From positions 1-33,698 of the forward strand of contig JAEESJ010000018.1 in NCBI GenBank assembly GCA_016286235.1: DNA of 33,698 nucleotides, in the 5' to 3' direction. The notes under the pieces are model-generated. The model saw nothing but the letters and a program-made list of their open reading frames with translations. It was not told where the DNA came from and did no database searches. Source of the stretch: Opitutales bacterium. Its GTDB lineage: Bacteria; Verrucomicrobiota; Verrucomicrobiia; Opitutales; UBA9783. A program made the position numbers and the translations under genes. Position 1 is the stretch's first letter. Each line of letters starts with the position of its first letter. Shown one piece after another: positions 10,546 through 19,592 of the stretch.

Positions 10546-11547
10546 ATGGCACAAACATCACAGGTCTCTTTAAGCGAGCTTAACGAGCAGATCCAGGCGA
10601 AAACCACCTGGATTGAAGCACTTCGCACGGAAATCGGCAAGGTCTACATCGGGAATAAACAGGTGGTGGACATGTTGCTGGTCGGGCTGCTCGGGAACGG
10701 ACACGTGTTGCTGGAAGGGTTGCCGGGGTTGGCGAAAACGCTCGTTATCAAGACGTTCGGGCAGGTTTTTCAACTCCAGTTTCAGCGCATCCAATTCACG
10801 CCCGATCTGTTGCCGTCCGACATCATCGGAACCATCATCTACAATCCGAACAAAGGGGAATTTACGACCAAAAAAGGTCCGATTTTCACCAATTTGCTGC
10901 TGGCGGACGAAATTAACCGTGCGCCGTCGAAGGTTCAAGCCGCGTTGCTGGAAGGCATGCAGGAGCGGCAGGTAACATTGGGCGAAAATACGTACGCGCT
11001 CGAACAGCCGTTTTTGGTGCTGGCGACGCAAAATCCGGTCGAACAGGAAGGCACTTATACCTTGCCGGAAGCGCAGTTGGATCGTTTCATGATCAAGCTG
11101 AAGGTCACGTATTCTTCGTGGGAAGAGGAACGGAAAATTTTGGAAATAAAGACCACGTTACAGACAAAGGAAGAGGCGAAACCGCTGTTGTCACCGAAAG
11201 AAATTTTCGAAAGTCGCACCTGCATCGATCAAATTTACGTAGACAGCAAAATTAAGGACTACATCGTGGATTTGATCTACGCCACGCGAACGCCGGAACG
11301 TTATCATTTACCGATAAAGAGCATGTTGCGGTTTGGCGCATCGCCGCGTGCCACGATTGCGCTGACGATCGGCGCAAAAGTCTGGGCGTTTCTCAACCGT
11401 CGCGGGTACGTCATTCCGCAGGACGTAAAGGCAATGGCGTTGCCGATTTTGACGCACCGTATCGGCTTGTCGTACGAAGCGGAAGCGGAGGAAACGACCG
11501 CCGAACAGATTATCGAAAAAATCCTTGAAACGGTTCCGGTTCCCTGA
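10546..11547 (+). CDS. moxR: MoxR-family AAA+ ATPase
   Basis: MoxR ATPases are chaperone-like AAA+ proteins that act with von Willebrand A domain proteins. The ATG at 10546 (MAQTSQ) is preferred over a TTG six bases upstream; the product has 333 residues. It has the MoxR Walker A variant GLPGLAKT, the Walker B LLADEINRAPSKVQAALLEG with the arginine-finger region after it, and ATQNPVEQEGTYTLPEAQLD (sensor 1 and following). It is the first gene of the bat operon and overlaps the DUF58 gene by one base. MoxR-DUF58-Bat gene sets are widespread in Bacteroidetes, Spirochaetes and PVC bacteria. Confidence 0.95.
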   Translation: MAQTSQVSLSELNEQIQAKTTWIEALRTEIGKVYIGNKQVVDMLLVGLLGNGHVLLEGLPGLAKTLVIKTFGQVFQLQFQRIQFTPDLLPSDIIGTIIYNPNKGEFTTKKGPIFTNLLLADEINRAPSKVQAALLEGMQERQVTLGENTYALEQPFLVLATQNPVEQEGTYTLPEAQLDRFMIKLKVTYSSWEEERKILEIKTTLQTKEEAKPLLSPKEIFESRTCIDQIYVDSKIKDYIVDLIYATRTPERYHLPIKSMLRFGASPRATIALTIGAKVWAFLNRRGYVIPQDVKAMALPILTHRIGLSYEAEAEETTAEQIIEKILETVPVP

Positions 11548-12443
11548 TGCTCGACGAAGCAAAAGTTCGCGCGGTTCTGCAAAAGGTTCGCGCCATTGAA
11601 GTTCGCACCCGCAAGGTGATGAACGAAGGTATTTCGGGCTCCTGGCGCAGCCATTTCAAGGGGCGCGGCATGAATTTCGAAGAATTGCGCGACTACACGC
11701 CGGGCGATGAAATTCGAACCATCGACTGGAATTCCACCGCCAAACTCAACCGTCCCGTCGTCAAGGTGTTCCGCGAAGATCGGGAGCTGGTTTTTATTTT
11801 GGTGCTGGACGTCAGCGGTTCCGGCGAATGCGGTTCCGTCGGTCAGTCAAAGCGCGAATTTGCATCCGAAATCGCCAGTGTTTTGGCACTTTCGGCGTTA
11901 AAAAATAACGATAAGGTCGGATTGTTTTTGTTTTCGGATCAAATCGAGAAGTTCATTCAACCGCAAAAAGGGCAGGCGCAACTGTTGGCGGTCATTCGCG
12001 AAGCCCTGTTCTTCAAACCGCAACATACGCAAACCGATCTTATCGGTTGTTTGAAATCGTTGCAACAGATGCTGAAAAAGAAGGCGATTATCTGCTTTTT
12101 GTCGGATTTTATGCCGACGCGAACACTCGACGCAAACGAGTTGACGAGAACGCTTGGTCGTCTCTATCATCGCCATGATGTGATGTGTATCCGCATTACC
12201 GATCCGCGCGAAAGGGAATTGCCGAACGTGGGTTTTGTCGCATTAACCGATGCCGAAACGGGTGAAACCGCCTACGTCGATACCCGTGCGACTTCCGTTC
12301 GCAAAGCCTACGCCGATGAACGCAACCGCTACTGGGAAAATTTTCAAAACGTCTGCAAACATCACGGCGTCGGGGTTTTAACTCTGACCAACGGACAGCC
12401 GTACATGCAGCAACTGCGAAATTTCTTCGTGCAACACCGCTAA
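11547..12443 (+). CDS. DUF58 protein (MoxR-associated, VWA-like)
   Basis: The product has 298 residues. The DUF58 core is clear: GSWRSHFKGRGMNFEELRDY, then TPGDEIRTIDWNSTAK, then FREDRELVFILVLDVSGSGE. The DVSGSG sequence corresponds to the metal-ion-dependent adhesion site of a VWA-like fold. DUF58 proteins are encoded next to MoxR ATPases and are thought to be their partners. Here the ATG overlaps the moxR stop (TGATG). No signal peptide is seen, so the protein is probably cytoplasmic or peripheral. Confidence 0.92.
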   Translation: MLDEAKVRAVLQKVRAIEVRTRKVMNEGISGSWRSHFKGRGMNFEELRDYTPGDEIRTIDWNSTAKLNRPVVKVFREDRELVFILVLDVSGSGECGSVGQSKREFASEIASVLALSALKNNDKVGLFLFSDQIEKFIQPQKGQAQLLAVIREALFFKPQHTQTDLIGCLKSLQQMLKKKAIICFLSDFMPTRTLDANELTRTLGRLYHRHDVMCIRITDPRERELPNVGFVALTDAETGETAYVDTRATSVRKAYADERNRYWENFQNVCKHHGVGVLTLTNGQPYMQQLRNFFVQHR

Positions 12444-12455
12444 GGAAGTAAAAAG

Positions 12456-12590
12456 ATGAAAACGCACAAGAACAGCTTTCGACAGCCGAGTTTTTCAACG
12501 GTTGCAATTGCCGTTTGTGCGTCCCGAAACAATGCGCGTTTGTATCCGTTTTGCGTTGTCGACGACGGGAAGGAGGCGGATTGGCGATGA
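12456..12590 (+). CDS. 44-residue mini-protein gene wedged into the bat operon
   Basis: This open frame has an excellent Shine-Dalgarno site (AGGAAG at 12443-12448, seven bases before the ATG) and its stop overlaps the ATG of the next gene (ATGA, 12587-12590). It fills almost the whole 143-base gap between the DUF58 and DUF4381 genes. The product begins MKTHKNSF, has a short hydrophobic stretch (FSTVAIAVCA) and a polar end (DDGKEADWR). I do not recognise it. Because the downstream gene has its own strong ribosome site (AGGAGG at about 12571-12576), this frame is not needed for its translation, so it may be a real small protein. Homologues would decide. Confidence 0.45.
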   Translation: MKTHKNSFRQPSFSTVAIAVCASRNNARLYPFCVVDDGKEADWR

Positions 12591-13798
12591 AAAAACGGAA
12601 GAAATACATTGATTTTTCGCACCGCCGTTTCCGTGCGGGGTGCGCTTGGTTCGTTTTTTGCGTATTTTCGCTGTTATCGACCGGCAGTTCCCTGCGTGCC
12701 GAAGAAGGTTCCGCTTTGCCCACAAATATAGCCGCACATTCGGCAAATACGTCTGCTTCCGCCTCGGCAAACGGTTCGGCTCAGGTCTTAACAAGTGCGG
12801 TACAAGGCTCCGAGGGCAACTCTTCAAATACCGTCGGTACGAAAACCATTGCTTTCGACATAACAACCCCCGTCGGAACTTCCGCCTCAAATGCAACCAA
12901 TCCGTCTCGATCGTCCGTTGACTCTGTGCAAACCGCTCCGACAGGTACTTCAAACAGCGTTCCCGCATCGACCTCTGCAATGGTTTCGGGAGCAACGGCT
13001 TCGAATGCAACAACCGCGACCGCAACGGGTGCGACGGTCTCGCCAAGCACCGTTATGGGGACAACAACCTCCGCAACGGGAACCGTTTCGGGTACGATGC
13101 CGAATGTCGCAAATCCGTCTCAAACACCGCCCGCGCCGGCAAACATTCCCCTCGGCGGCACAACGGCACTTGCGGGTACCAACGGCAATCCTTCCGCACC
13201 CGAAGAGGAAGAACCGCAGGATCTCGGGGACATTCTCGATCTGCGCCCGCCGGCAAAGTTAAAAGTTTCTCTGTTGCCGTGGGTAATTGCGCTTTTGATC
13301 GTTCTTTCGGCAATCGGGCTGTGGTTTTTGCTGAAACGGAAGCGGCACGGAAAAGCGAAAAAAGAAAAACCGACGAAGCCGATCGATCCGTACGAAGCGG
13401 TTTTGCAGGCATTGAAAGAGGCTTCGCAAAAGTTGGATGTCGACAGTCCGAAGCCTTTTGCATTTTTCCTGACCGATGCGGTGCGTTTGTATCTGTCGCG
13501 CGTGTTTCGGCTTCCCGCGCCCGAAAGTACTACGCAGGAACTGCTGGAACAACTGCCGTGGTGCACGGAATTGACGGACGATCTGCGCACGAACATCACG
13601 CAATTTCTGCAACGGTGCGATTTGGTGAAATTCACGACCATGCCGTTTGACGAGCCTTTTTTACTTCAACTGTATCAACAGGCGGAAGCGATTGTTGCCG
13701 CTTCGCACGAGCTGACAAAACCCAAACCCGCGCCCGTTGCATCTGTCGCAACGAATACCGCGCCGTTGTCCAAACCCGAAAAAACGTCAAAAAAATGA
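12587..13798 (+). CDS. DUF4381-type bat-operon membrane protein with Ser/Thr/Ala-rich region
   Basis: The start at 12587 has the ribosome site GGGAAGGAGG just upstream and yields a signal peptide (basic start, then AWFVFCVFSLLSTG, ending LRAEEG); 403 residues. A long Ser/Thr/Ala/Asn-rich segment spans about 40-215 and should be extracytoplasmic. A transmembrane helix lies at about 228-250 (LLPWVIALLIVLSAIGLWFLL), followed by a basic stop-transfer (KRKRHGKAKKEK). The C-terminal cytoplasmic domain (about 265-385) matches the DUF4381 pattern with DPYEAVLQALKEA and LTDAVRLYLSRVF. Proteins of this type accompany BatA/BatB. The large linker is unusual, since many relatives begin only shortly before the helix. 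The stop overlaps the 62-codon frame by ATGA. Confidence 0.85.
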   Translation: MKKRKKYIDFSHRRFRAGCAWFVFCVFSLLSTGSSLRAEEGSALPTNIAAHSANTSASASANGSAQVLTSAVQGSEGNSSNTVGTKTIAFDITTPVGTSASNATNPSRSSVDSVQTAPTGTSNSVPASTSAMVSGATASNATTATATGATVSPSTVMGTTTSATGTVSGTMPNVANPSQTPPAPANIPLGGTTALAGTNGNPSAPEEEEPQDLGDILDLRPPAKLKVSLLPWVIALLIVLSAIGLWFLLKRKRHGKAKKEKPTKPIDPYEAVLQALKEASQKLDVDSPKPFAFFLTDAVRLYLSRVFRLPAPESTTQELLEQLPWCTELTDDLRTNITQFLQRCDLVKFTTMPFDEPFLLQLYQQAEAIVAASHELTKPKPAPVASVATNTAPLSKPEKTSKK

Positions 13799-13983
13799 GC
13801 CTTTATTTCAAATTTTGCGGGTTGGGAACGACGAAAACACCTTCGGACGCGGGAAGGACGATAGTTTTTTTCGTTAAAGTGCTTCGAGGTTTTTTTTACG
13901 CAGAGAAACAAATCGGGCACTTCGCAACGTTCCCGCAACCGCACCTTAAACCCTCAACCGCGCTTTACGCCGTTTCGCAATGA
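13795..13983 (+). CDS. 62-residue mini-protein gene coupled at both ends
   Basis: This frame starts in an ATGA overlap with the DUF4381 gene and ends in an ATGA overlap with batA, exactly filling the 181-base gap between them. Neither it nor batA has a recognisable Shine-Dalgarno site, so translation of batA may depend on ribosomes passing through this frame. The product begins MSLYFKFCG, is basic and has a short hydrophobic patch (RTIVFFVKVLRGFFY). I do not recognise it. It may be a functional small protein, a translational bridge, or a remnant of a larger gene. Confidence 0.4.
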   Translation: MSLYFKFCGLGTTKTPSDAGRTIVFFVKVLRGFFYAEKQIGHFATFPQPHLKPSTALYAVSQ

Positions 13984-14930
13984 CCAACGTTCATTTTTCG
14001 TTCCATTACCCGTGGGTGTTGCTCGGTTTATTACTGTTGCCGCTGTGGTATATGACGGCGTTTCGTGTGTGGCGCGCCAAACGTTTTATTGTGCATTCGT
14101 CCGTGCAACCGTTTCAAAAACTGAAAGCGCAACCGCAACGCGTTCCGTTGCTGTTGCGGACACTGGCATTGGCAAGCATCATTACCGCACTGGCGCGCCC
14201 GCAAAGCGTTTATGAGGTCATCAACAATAATTCGAACGGTGTCGACATGATGCTGGCACTGGATTTATCGTCCTCCATGCTCATCCCCGATTTTACGAAT
14301 GCCGCACGAAGGCGTACCACGCGCATCGAAGCGGCAAAGGACGTGTTAAAAGACTTTATTGAACAACGCGACAGCGATCGCATCGGTCTGGTTTCGTTCG
14401 CGCGTTACCCGTACCTCGTCAGCCCGCTGACCCTCAACCACGAATGGCTGTTGCAGAATTTGAAACGTCTCAATGCCGGAACCATCGAAGACGGAACCGC
14501 TATCGGCAGTGCGGTTACCATGTGCCTGAACCGCCTGAAAGAACTGACCGCAAAAACGCGCCTCATCATTCTTCTGACGGACGGCGTCAACAATTTCGGC
14601 GACGTCACACCGACGCTGGCGGCAACGATTGCCAAAAGTTTTCAGACGAAAATTTACGCCATCATGATCGGTAACGACCAGGTGTTCCCGACGGACGAAC
14701 AGACGATGGTATCAATGGCGGAAAGCACGGGCGGGCGTTTTTACCGCGCGTATGACATGAAAAATCTGCAGGGCGTTTATAAAGAAATCGATCAACTGGA
14801 AAAGACGGAAGTAGAAACGGAGAGCACCAAAACCTACGGCGAGCTGTTTCTCTACTGTCTCTATGTCGCCGCCGCTCTGCTGTCCCTGGAATTTTTTCTC
14901 AAAACCCGCCGTTATCGGATTGTCGCATGA
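13980..14930 (+). CDS. batA: BatA, von Willebrand A domain membrane protein
   Basis: The product has 316 residues. Two hydrophobic segments near the N-terminus (PWVLLGLLLLPLWYM and LLLRTLALASIITALA) precede a VWA domain with an intact metal site (ALDLSSSM, then DGTAIGSA, then ILLTDGVNN). A C-terminal transmembrane helix (LYCLYVAAALLSLEFFL) ends the protein. BatA is a core component of the Bat (Bacteroides aerotolerance) inner-membrane complex, whose exact function is unsettled. It overlaps the 62-codon frame upstream and batB downstream, each by four bases. Confidence 0.92.
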   Translation: MTNVHFSFHYPWVLLGLLLLPLWYMTAFRVWRAKRFIVHSSVQPFQKLKAQPQRVPLLLRTLALASIITALARPQSVYEVINNNSNGVDMMLALDLSSSMLIPDFTNAARRRTTRIEAAKDVLKDFIEQRDSDRIGLVSFARYPYLVSPLTLNHEWLLQNLKRLNAGTIEDGTAIGSAVTMCLNRLKELTAKTRLIILLTDGVNNFGDVTPTLAATIAKSFQTKIYAIMIGNDQVFPTDEQTMVSMAESTGGRFYRAYDMKNLQGVYKEIDQLEKTEVETESTKTYGELFLYCLYVAAALLSLEFFLKTRRYRIVA

Positions 14931-15943
14931 CTTTTGTTAATCTCAGTTTCGGTCTCATCCTCCTCGTCACCTGCCTGGAAAGTCTCTTCACGCTTTGGAG
15001 GAGCCGTCGCAAACGGAAAAAGCTTGTGAGGCAGTGGGGCAGTGTCGTTCCGTACGAACCGACCCGCATCCAAAAATGGCGGGGGCGGTTGAGAACCGTC
15101 TGCCTGTGCATCGCCGCCGTTTGTTTCTGCGTTGCCGCCGCACGCCCGCAATGGGGTTTCAAAATGGAACGACGGCAACATGTCGGGGTGAACATTCTGT
15201 TCGCGATTGATACGTCGAAAAGCATGTTGGCGACCGACGTGCGTCCGAATCGCCTCGAATTGGCAAAAATGAGCATTCTGGAACTGTTGAAGTCCATTCG
15301 CGGCGCACACGTCGGACTGATTGCCTTCGCCGGCACCGCCTTTTTGCAGTGCCCTTCCACAAACGACATCGGTGCATTTAAAGCCGCCCTGAGCGTCCTG
15401 GACGTGAACACCATCAAGCGGGGCGGAACGAATTTGTCGGCGGCGATGAACATGTCGCTGGAATTGTTTGACGATCAGGCGAACCACAAGCAGATTATTC
15501 TGTTGACGGACGGCGAAAATCTGGCGGGCGACGTCTTAAAGACCGCCAAAAAACTGGCGTCGCGCGGCATTGTGGTACATACGGTCGGCATCGGAACCCC
15601 GAACGGCAGTACCATCAGCCTGCCGACCGGCAAAGGCGTCGGAGGCGGGTTTTTGAAGGATCCGACCGGCAAAGTCGTGATTACGAAGCTGGACGAGAAG
15701 ACGCTCAAATCCGTTGCCGAAATCACCAAAGGCTTTTATGCGCCGCTCGGGAACGCCGGCGACGGATTGCAGGTAATTTACAATCTGGCACTTAAAAATT
15801 TACCGAAAGAGAGCTTTGAAAGTCTGGAGAAAGTTCCGATCGAACGCTACGGCTGGTTTTTGGGCGCGGCACTGCTGTTTTTTGCACTGGAACCGTTGCT
15901 GTATTCGTGGAAACCGCTTAAAAGGAAAGGGAAACGCGCATGA
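14927..15943 (+). CDS. batB: BatB, von Willebrand A domain membrane protein
   Basis: The product has 338 residues and the same plan as BatA: N-terminal hydrophobic helices (LSFGLILLVTCLESLF and LRTVCLCIAAVCFCVAAA), a VWA domain with a complete metal site (FAIDTSKSM, RGGTNLSAA, ILLTDGENLAGD) and a C-terminal helix (FLGAALLFFALEPLLY). It forms the expected pair with BatA and overlaps both neighbours by ATGA. Confidence 0.92.
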   Translation: MTFVNLSFGLILLVTCLESLFTLWRSRRKRKKLVRQWGSVVPYEPTRIQKWRGRLRTVCLCIAAVCFCVAAARPQWGFKMERRQHVGVNILFAIDTSKSMLATDVRPNRLELAKMSILELLKSIRGAHVGLIAFAGTAFLQCPSTNDIGAFKAALSVLDVNTIKRGGTNLSAAMNMSLELFDDQANHKQIILLTDGENLAGDVLKTAKKLASRGIVVHTVGIGTPNGSTISLPTGKGVGGGFLKDPTGKVVITKLDEKTLKSVAEITKGFYAPLGNAGDGLQVIYNLALKNLPKESFESLEKVPIERYGWFLGAALLFFALEPLLYSWKPLKRKGKRA

Positions 15944-16827
15944 AACCGCTTGCGTTAAGCGTATTGCTTCTTGGCGTCGGGCTTCTTCGGTTCGGGATAC
16001 CCGCGTCTGCGGTCGAAAACAGTGCCCAAAAATCGCCTCAAAAGGTTGCGAAGGCGAACAAAGGCGGTTCCGCGGATAAAACACCCGCGAAGGCTTCGGC
16101 AAAAGGCGCAACGCCGTTACCCGATGCCGCGTCTCCGAACACGCCCGCTCCCGATGCCGAACCAAAGGAAATTAAGAAATTAAAATCTTACTGCAAACAC
16201 CATCCGAACGACTGGGAGGGCTTTTATAATTTGGGCATCGAGCAATACAAATTAATGGATTACGCCGCCGCACAACAATCGTTCGCGCAGGCGTTGCAGA
16301 ACTGTTCCGATCCGAAGGAGCAGGAAAAGATTTTCTACAATCTCGGCAACGCCGGCTTTCGTTTTTCGCAATCGCAATCGGTCGACCAACAGGTACTCGG
16401 ATTTAAGGAAAGCCTGCAAAATTATGAAAACGCACTCGCCATCAATAAGGAGGCGAAGGATACGCAACACAACATTGAAGTCGTAAAACGTTATTTGAAG
16501 CGGGCGGAGAAACAGCAACAGCAGGAGCAACAAAACAAGAAGGACGATAAAGACGACAACAAGAATTATACCGGCATGGAGAAAGACAACGATTCGTCCG
16601 ATGATAAAGATAAAGATAAAGATAAAGATAAAAACGATGGTAAAGACAAGAACGATAAGGATAACCAAAAGGATCAACAGGATAATCCGGGCGATAAAAA
16701 CGTTGATTTGGAACAAAAAGAAATGGATAATATCCTTAATCGCGCAAAGAAAGTTGAAAAGATGTTGCCTCCGTCTTCTTTAAATCCGCAGTCGGGCGGA
16801 AAAGATCCCGTGATACGCGATTGGTAA
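15940..16827 (+). CDS. batC: BatC-like TPR protein with Asp/Lys-rich tail
   Basis: The start has a good ribosome site (AGGAAAGGG). The 295-residue product begins with a signal peptide (LALSVLLLGVGLLRFGIPASA) and is probably periplasmic. TPR-type repeats lie between about 80 and 190 (WEGFYNLGIEQYKLMDYAAA, then IFYNLGNAGFR, then ENALAINKEAKDTQHN). They are followed by a Gln-rich helix and an extremely charged Asp/Lys stretch at about 205-255, containing five tandem DK pairs encoded by a perfect hexanucleotide repeat. The end (ILNRAKKVEKMLPPSS) is typical for the TPR protein of bat operons. It precedes batD by one base. Confidence 0.85.
   Translation: MKPLALSVLLLGVGLLRFGIPASAVENSAQKSPQKVAKANKGGSADKTPAKASAKGATPLPDAASPNTPAPDAEPKEIKKLKSYCKHHPNDWEGFYNLGIEQYKLMDYAAAQQSFAQALQNCSDPKEQEKIFYNLGNAGFRFSQSQSVDQQVLGFKESLQNYENALAINKEAKDTQHNIEVVKRYLKRAEKQQQQEQQNKKDDKDDNKNYTGMEKDNDSSDDKDKDKDKDKNDGKDKNDKDNQKDQQDNPGDKNVDLEQKEMDNILNRAKKVEKMLPPSSLNPQSGGKDPVIRDW
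16603..16632 (+). repeat. In-frame GATAAA hexanucleotide repeat, five units
   Basis: Five perfect tandem GATAAA units encode a DK run in batC. Perfect short repeats are prone to slippage; a gain or loss of whole units would keep the frame. Confidence 0.9.
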
Positions 16828-16828
16828 T

Positions 16829-18604
16829 ATGAAAAAACCGCTTGGTCTTCTGTTTTGGCTCGCAACCGCATCGCTGTTCGGCGCGGATGTCCCGAGAATA
16901 CATTTTGTGACGGATGTCCAACCGAATCCCGTCGTTGTCGGAGAACGGGCGCGTTTTACGGTCGTTGCCGATGCAAACATTCAGGACGATTATCCGTTTT
17001 CGCCGTTTGAGACAACGGACGGCATTCAGTTGGGACTTTCGGGCGTATCTTGGGAAAGTCGCAACATCAACGGCGAAGAGACCGCGTTGACGATGTGGAC
17101 GTTCGATTTGGTGACACCGTCGGAGGGGACGTTCACCATTCCCGAAACGGAAGCAACCGTCGACGGAAAAACCTTCAAAGCCCCCGCAACGACCTTTACC
17201 GCCAAGGAAAATCCGAATAAGAATCTGCCGGCGGCTCCGACACCGACAACGCCCAAAAAGCCGGCTCTTTCGCCCATCGACACGAAATTTCTGTTGACGG
17301 GTTCTTTCCCGACGCGTTGGTACGTCGGTCAATGTTGCCCGGCAACCGTTCAACTTCTCATCGGAAGCAGTGTTCGCGGTCAATTAACGAGCTATCCGCA
17401 GAAGGAGGGCGACAAATTCTCCGCCTCCAAATTGCTGTCCGATCCGCAAAAGAACACGGTGCACCGCGAGGGTCATGCCTATGCCGCTTTCGAATGGCCG
17501 ACGGTGCTCACGGCATTGCAGTCGGGAACGGGGTCGCTCTCGTTTGCCGTCAATATGGAGCTGGAACGGTCGATGTCGGTGGGAAGTCTGTTTGACGATG
17601 ACGATCCCATCAATATGCTGACGAAAGGTCTCGGTGTACGTTCCGTGGAACCGCGAACGCTGTCGACGGATAAAAAAACCGTCAACATTCTGCCGTTGCC
17701 GACGCCGCAACCGCAAAATTTTACGGAGGCGATCGGCGAATTCCAGCTGCTTCCGCCGAAGACGCTCGAAAAGGAATTCATCCAAAACGAACCGATGACA
17801 TTGGTGGTCGACGTCACGGGAAGTGGCAATTTCGAAGCCATCCGCGCACCGAAGTTGGCGTGCCCCGACGATCAATGGCGCACCTACGAACCGCAGATGA
17901 ATTTTGAGGCAAAAGACAAGCTCGGATACGAGGGCACCATTCACTTTACCTACACGCTGGTACCGTTGAAGGACGGAAACGTACCGTTACCGACGGTTGA
18001 ATTCTGCTATTTTCAACCGATTAAGGAACAATACGAAACCCTGAAATCGGTTCCCGATACACTCTCGATCAAGCCCGCCATTCGTCAATTTTCGCCGTCA
18101 AGCGTTACGTCGCCGACCGATGCTCCGAGCAAAACGAAAACACCCGCCCGCGTTCAACACGAACACACGATCACCATGGAACCGATCACGCAGGCATCAA
18201 CGCCCTCGTCATTGGTCTTCTGGGCAATCCAGTGTCTCATCGGAACCGTCATGACGCTCGGTACGTTGCGTTATCGGAGGACGCACACGGCAAGTTACGT
18301 TACGCAAAAGGCGTCCAAACAGCAGTCGAGCACATTGCGTAAAGCACTGGACGAAGCGTTTGCGAAGAAGGACGGCGCGGCGGTGTATGCGGCGGCGCAC
18401 GCATCGATTGAGTTTGTGCTGAAGCAGAAACAGACCTCCGTTGATGCGCTGTTGCAGGATCCGAAAAGCCCGCTGTCGGACGCGCAAAAAACGCAACTTC
18501 GAACCTTGGAACAAACCTACCAGCAAAGCCGCTTCGGATGTATGAAAATCGACTGCCCGAGTTCGTTGGAGGATATTGTGAAACTGTTGGAGGCACTTTC
18601 ATGA
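16829..18604 (+). CDS. batD: BatD oxygen-tolerance family protein
   Basis: The product has 591 residues. A signal peptide (LGLLFWLATASLFGADV) leads into immunoglobulin-like beta domains; QPNPVVVGERARFTVVADAN near residue 35 is the typical start of the BatD family. A transmembrane helix lies near 455-475 (SLVFWAIQCLIGTVMTLGTL), followed by a cytoplasmic helical domain. BatD is the large periplasmic partner of BatA/B. Its end overlaps batE (ATGA). Confidence 0.88.
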   Translation: MKKPLGLLFWLATASLFGADVPRIHFVTDVQPNPVVVGERARFTVVADANIQDDYPFSPFETTDGIQLGLSGVSWESRNINGEETALTMWTFDLVTPSEGTFTIPETEATVDGKTFKAPATTFTAKENPNKNLPAAPTPTTPKKPALSPIDTKFLLTGSFPTRWYVGQCCPATVQLLIGSSVRGQLTSYPQKEGDKFSASKLLSDPQKNTVHREGHAYAAFEWPTVLTALQSGTGSLSFAVNMELERSMSVGSLFDDDDPINMLTKGLGVRSVEPRTLSTDKKTVNILPLPTPQPQNFTEAIGEFQLLPPKTLEKEFIQNEPMTLVVDVTGSGNFEAIRAPKLACPDDQWRTYEPQMNFEAKDKLGYEGTIHFTYTLVPLKDGNVPLPTVEFCYFQPIKEQYETLKSVPDTLSIKPAIRQFSPSSVTSPTDAPSKTKTPARVQHEHTITMEPITQASTPSSLVFWAIQCLIGTVMTLGTLRYRRTHTASYVTQKASKQQSSTLRKALDEAFAKKDGAAVYAAAHASIEFVLKQKQTSVDALLQDPKSPLSDAQKTQLRTLEQTYQQSRFGCMKIDCPSSLEDIVKLLEALS

Positions 18605-19587
18605 AGCTGTTTTTTAAAATGTTACGAAGGTTTTCCCGACGTTTCGAAGGGATGGACACACGGAACGCGTCCGACGGGCAAGTTGAGGTCGGGTGTTATT
18701 CGGGAAAGTGCTCCGAAGCAGTAAAAAATACGCTTAGCAGCACGGGAAGTTGTTTGAAAAGTGTGAAAAATCACTCCCTCAACCCGATTTTTTCTTTCCT
18801 TCGGAGGCGTTTCCGTTGTTTAAAGTGCTTTTTCGGCAAAAAATTCCCGTTCTCCAACCCGTTACGGGTCACCTCGGTACTCGGAACGTTTTGTCTCACC
18901 GTCAACCTGCACGCCGACGCCTTATCCGAAGCACAACAATCGGCGCAGGTCGGAAACGGATATTTCGGCGAAAAAAAGTTCGATCTTGCCGTTGAGTCTT
19001 ACCAAAAAGCCCTGGCACTCGTGAAAAGTCCGCAGTTGTATTACAATCTGGGGCAGACGTACGCGAGCCTCTCCAAGCCGGGACATGCGCTGGCGTGCTT
19101 TTTAAAAGCCGAAGTGCTGAAACCGCGGTGGGCACTCAATAAAAAAGCACTTACGGAGCTTTTTGAAGAATATCCCGGTCTTTCGAAACCGCCGTTCCCG
19201 TGGTATCATACCATGTTTCGGGTGCTTTCCAAGTGCACTTGGAGTTGGAGCTGTGCCGCATTTTTCTGGATTTTCGTCAGTTTCATGCTGTATCACCGCG
19301 TCGTAAAGAAAAACAAGGTTTTCTTGTCGTTTTCCGTTGTGTGTTGCGTCTGTTTCGTTATGACGTTGACACTGATCCTTTTGAATAAACCGTACGAAAG
19401 CCTTTATCTGTTGCCGGAGAAAACTGTCGGTCATTATGCACCCGGCGATCAAAGCCCGATGCGTTACGACTGGGCGGCAGGCACCTGTTGCAAAATTCGC
19501 TCCGAAGCGGCGGATTTTTATTTCGTCAGCACGCTCAACCAAGAGGATGGTTGGGTTAAAAAAGATGCATTAATCCCGCTCAATTAG
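18601..19587 (+). CDS. batE: BatE-like TPR protein with two membrane helices and SH3-like end
   Basis: The ATG at 18601 overlaps the batD stop and has GGAGG about eight bases upstream; 328 residues. The N-terminal 88 residues are basic and Cys-containing and match nothing I know. A hydrophobic, signal-like segment follows (VTSVLGTFCLTVNLHADA). TPR repeats come next (AQVGNGYFGEKKFDLAVESY, then LYYNLGQTYASLSKPGHALA), then two transmembrane helices (CAAFFWIFVSFMLYH and VFLSFSVVCCVCFVMTLTLILL), and a C-terminal SH3b-like segment ending GWVKKDALIPLN. This TPR-TM-SH3 plan is that of BatE. The extension before the signal-like segment is odd and could mean a later, non-ATG start. Confidence 0.8.
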   Translation: MKLFFKMLRRFSRRFEGMDTRNASDGQVEVGCYSGKCSEAVKNTLSSTGSCLKSVKNHSLNPIFSFLRRRFRCLKCFFGKKFPFSNPLRVTSVLGTFCLTVNLHADALSEAQQSAQVGNGYFGEKKFDLAVESYQKALALVKSPQLYYNLGQTYASLSKPGHALACFLKAEVLKPRWALNKKALTELFEEYPGLSKPPFPWYHTMFRVLSKCTWSWSCAAFFWIFVSFMLYHRVVKKNKVFLSFSVVCCVCFVMTLTLILLNKPYESLYLLPEKTVGHYAPGDQSPMRYDWAAGTCCKIRSEAADFYFVSTLNQEDGWVKKDALIPLN

Positions 19588-19592
19588 CCGCG

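Noticed and set aside
13876..18830. Recurring AAAGTGCT words at 13876, 18705 and 18822 near the odd segments of the bat operon
   Set aside because: Only eight or nine bases are shared, the flanks do not align, and a similar word occurs by chance in folE-folB at about 28958.
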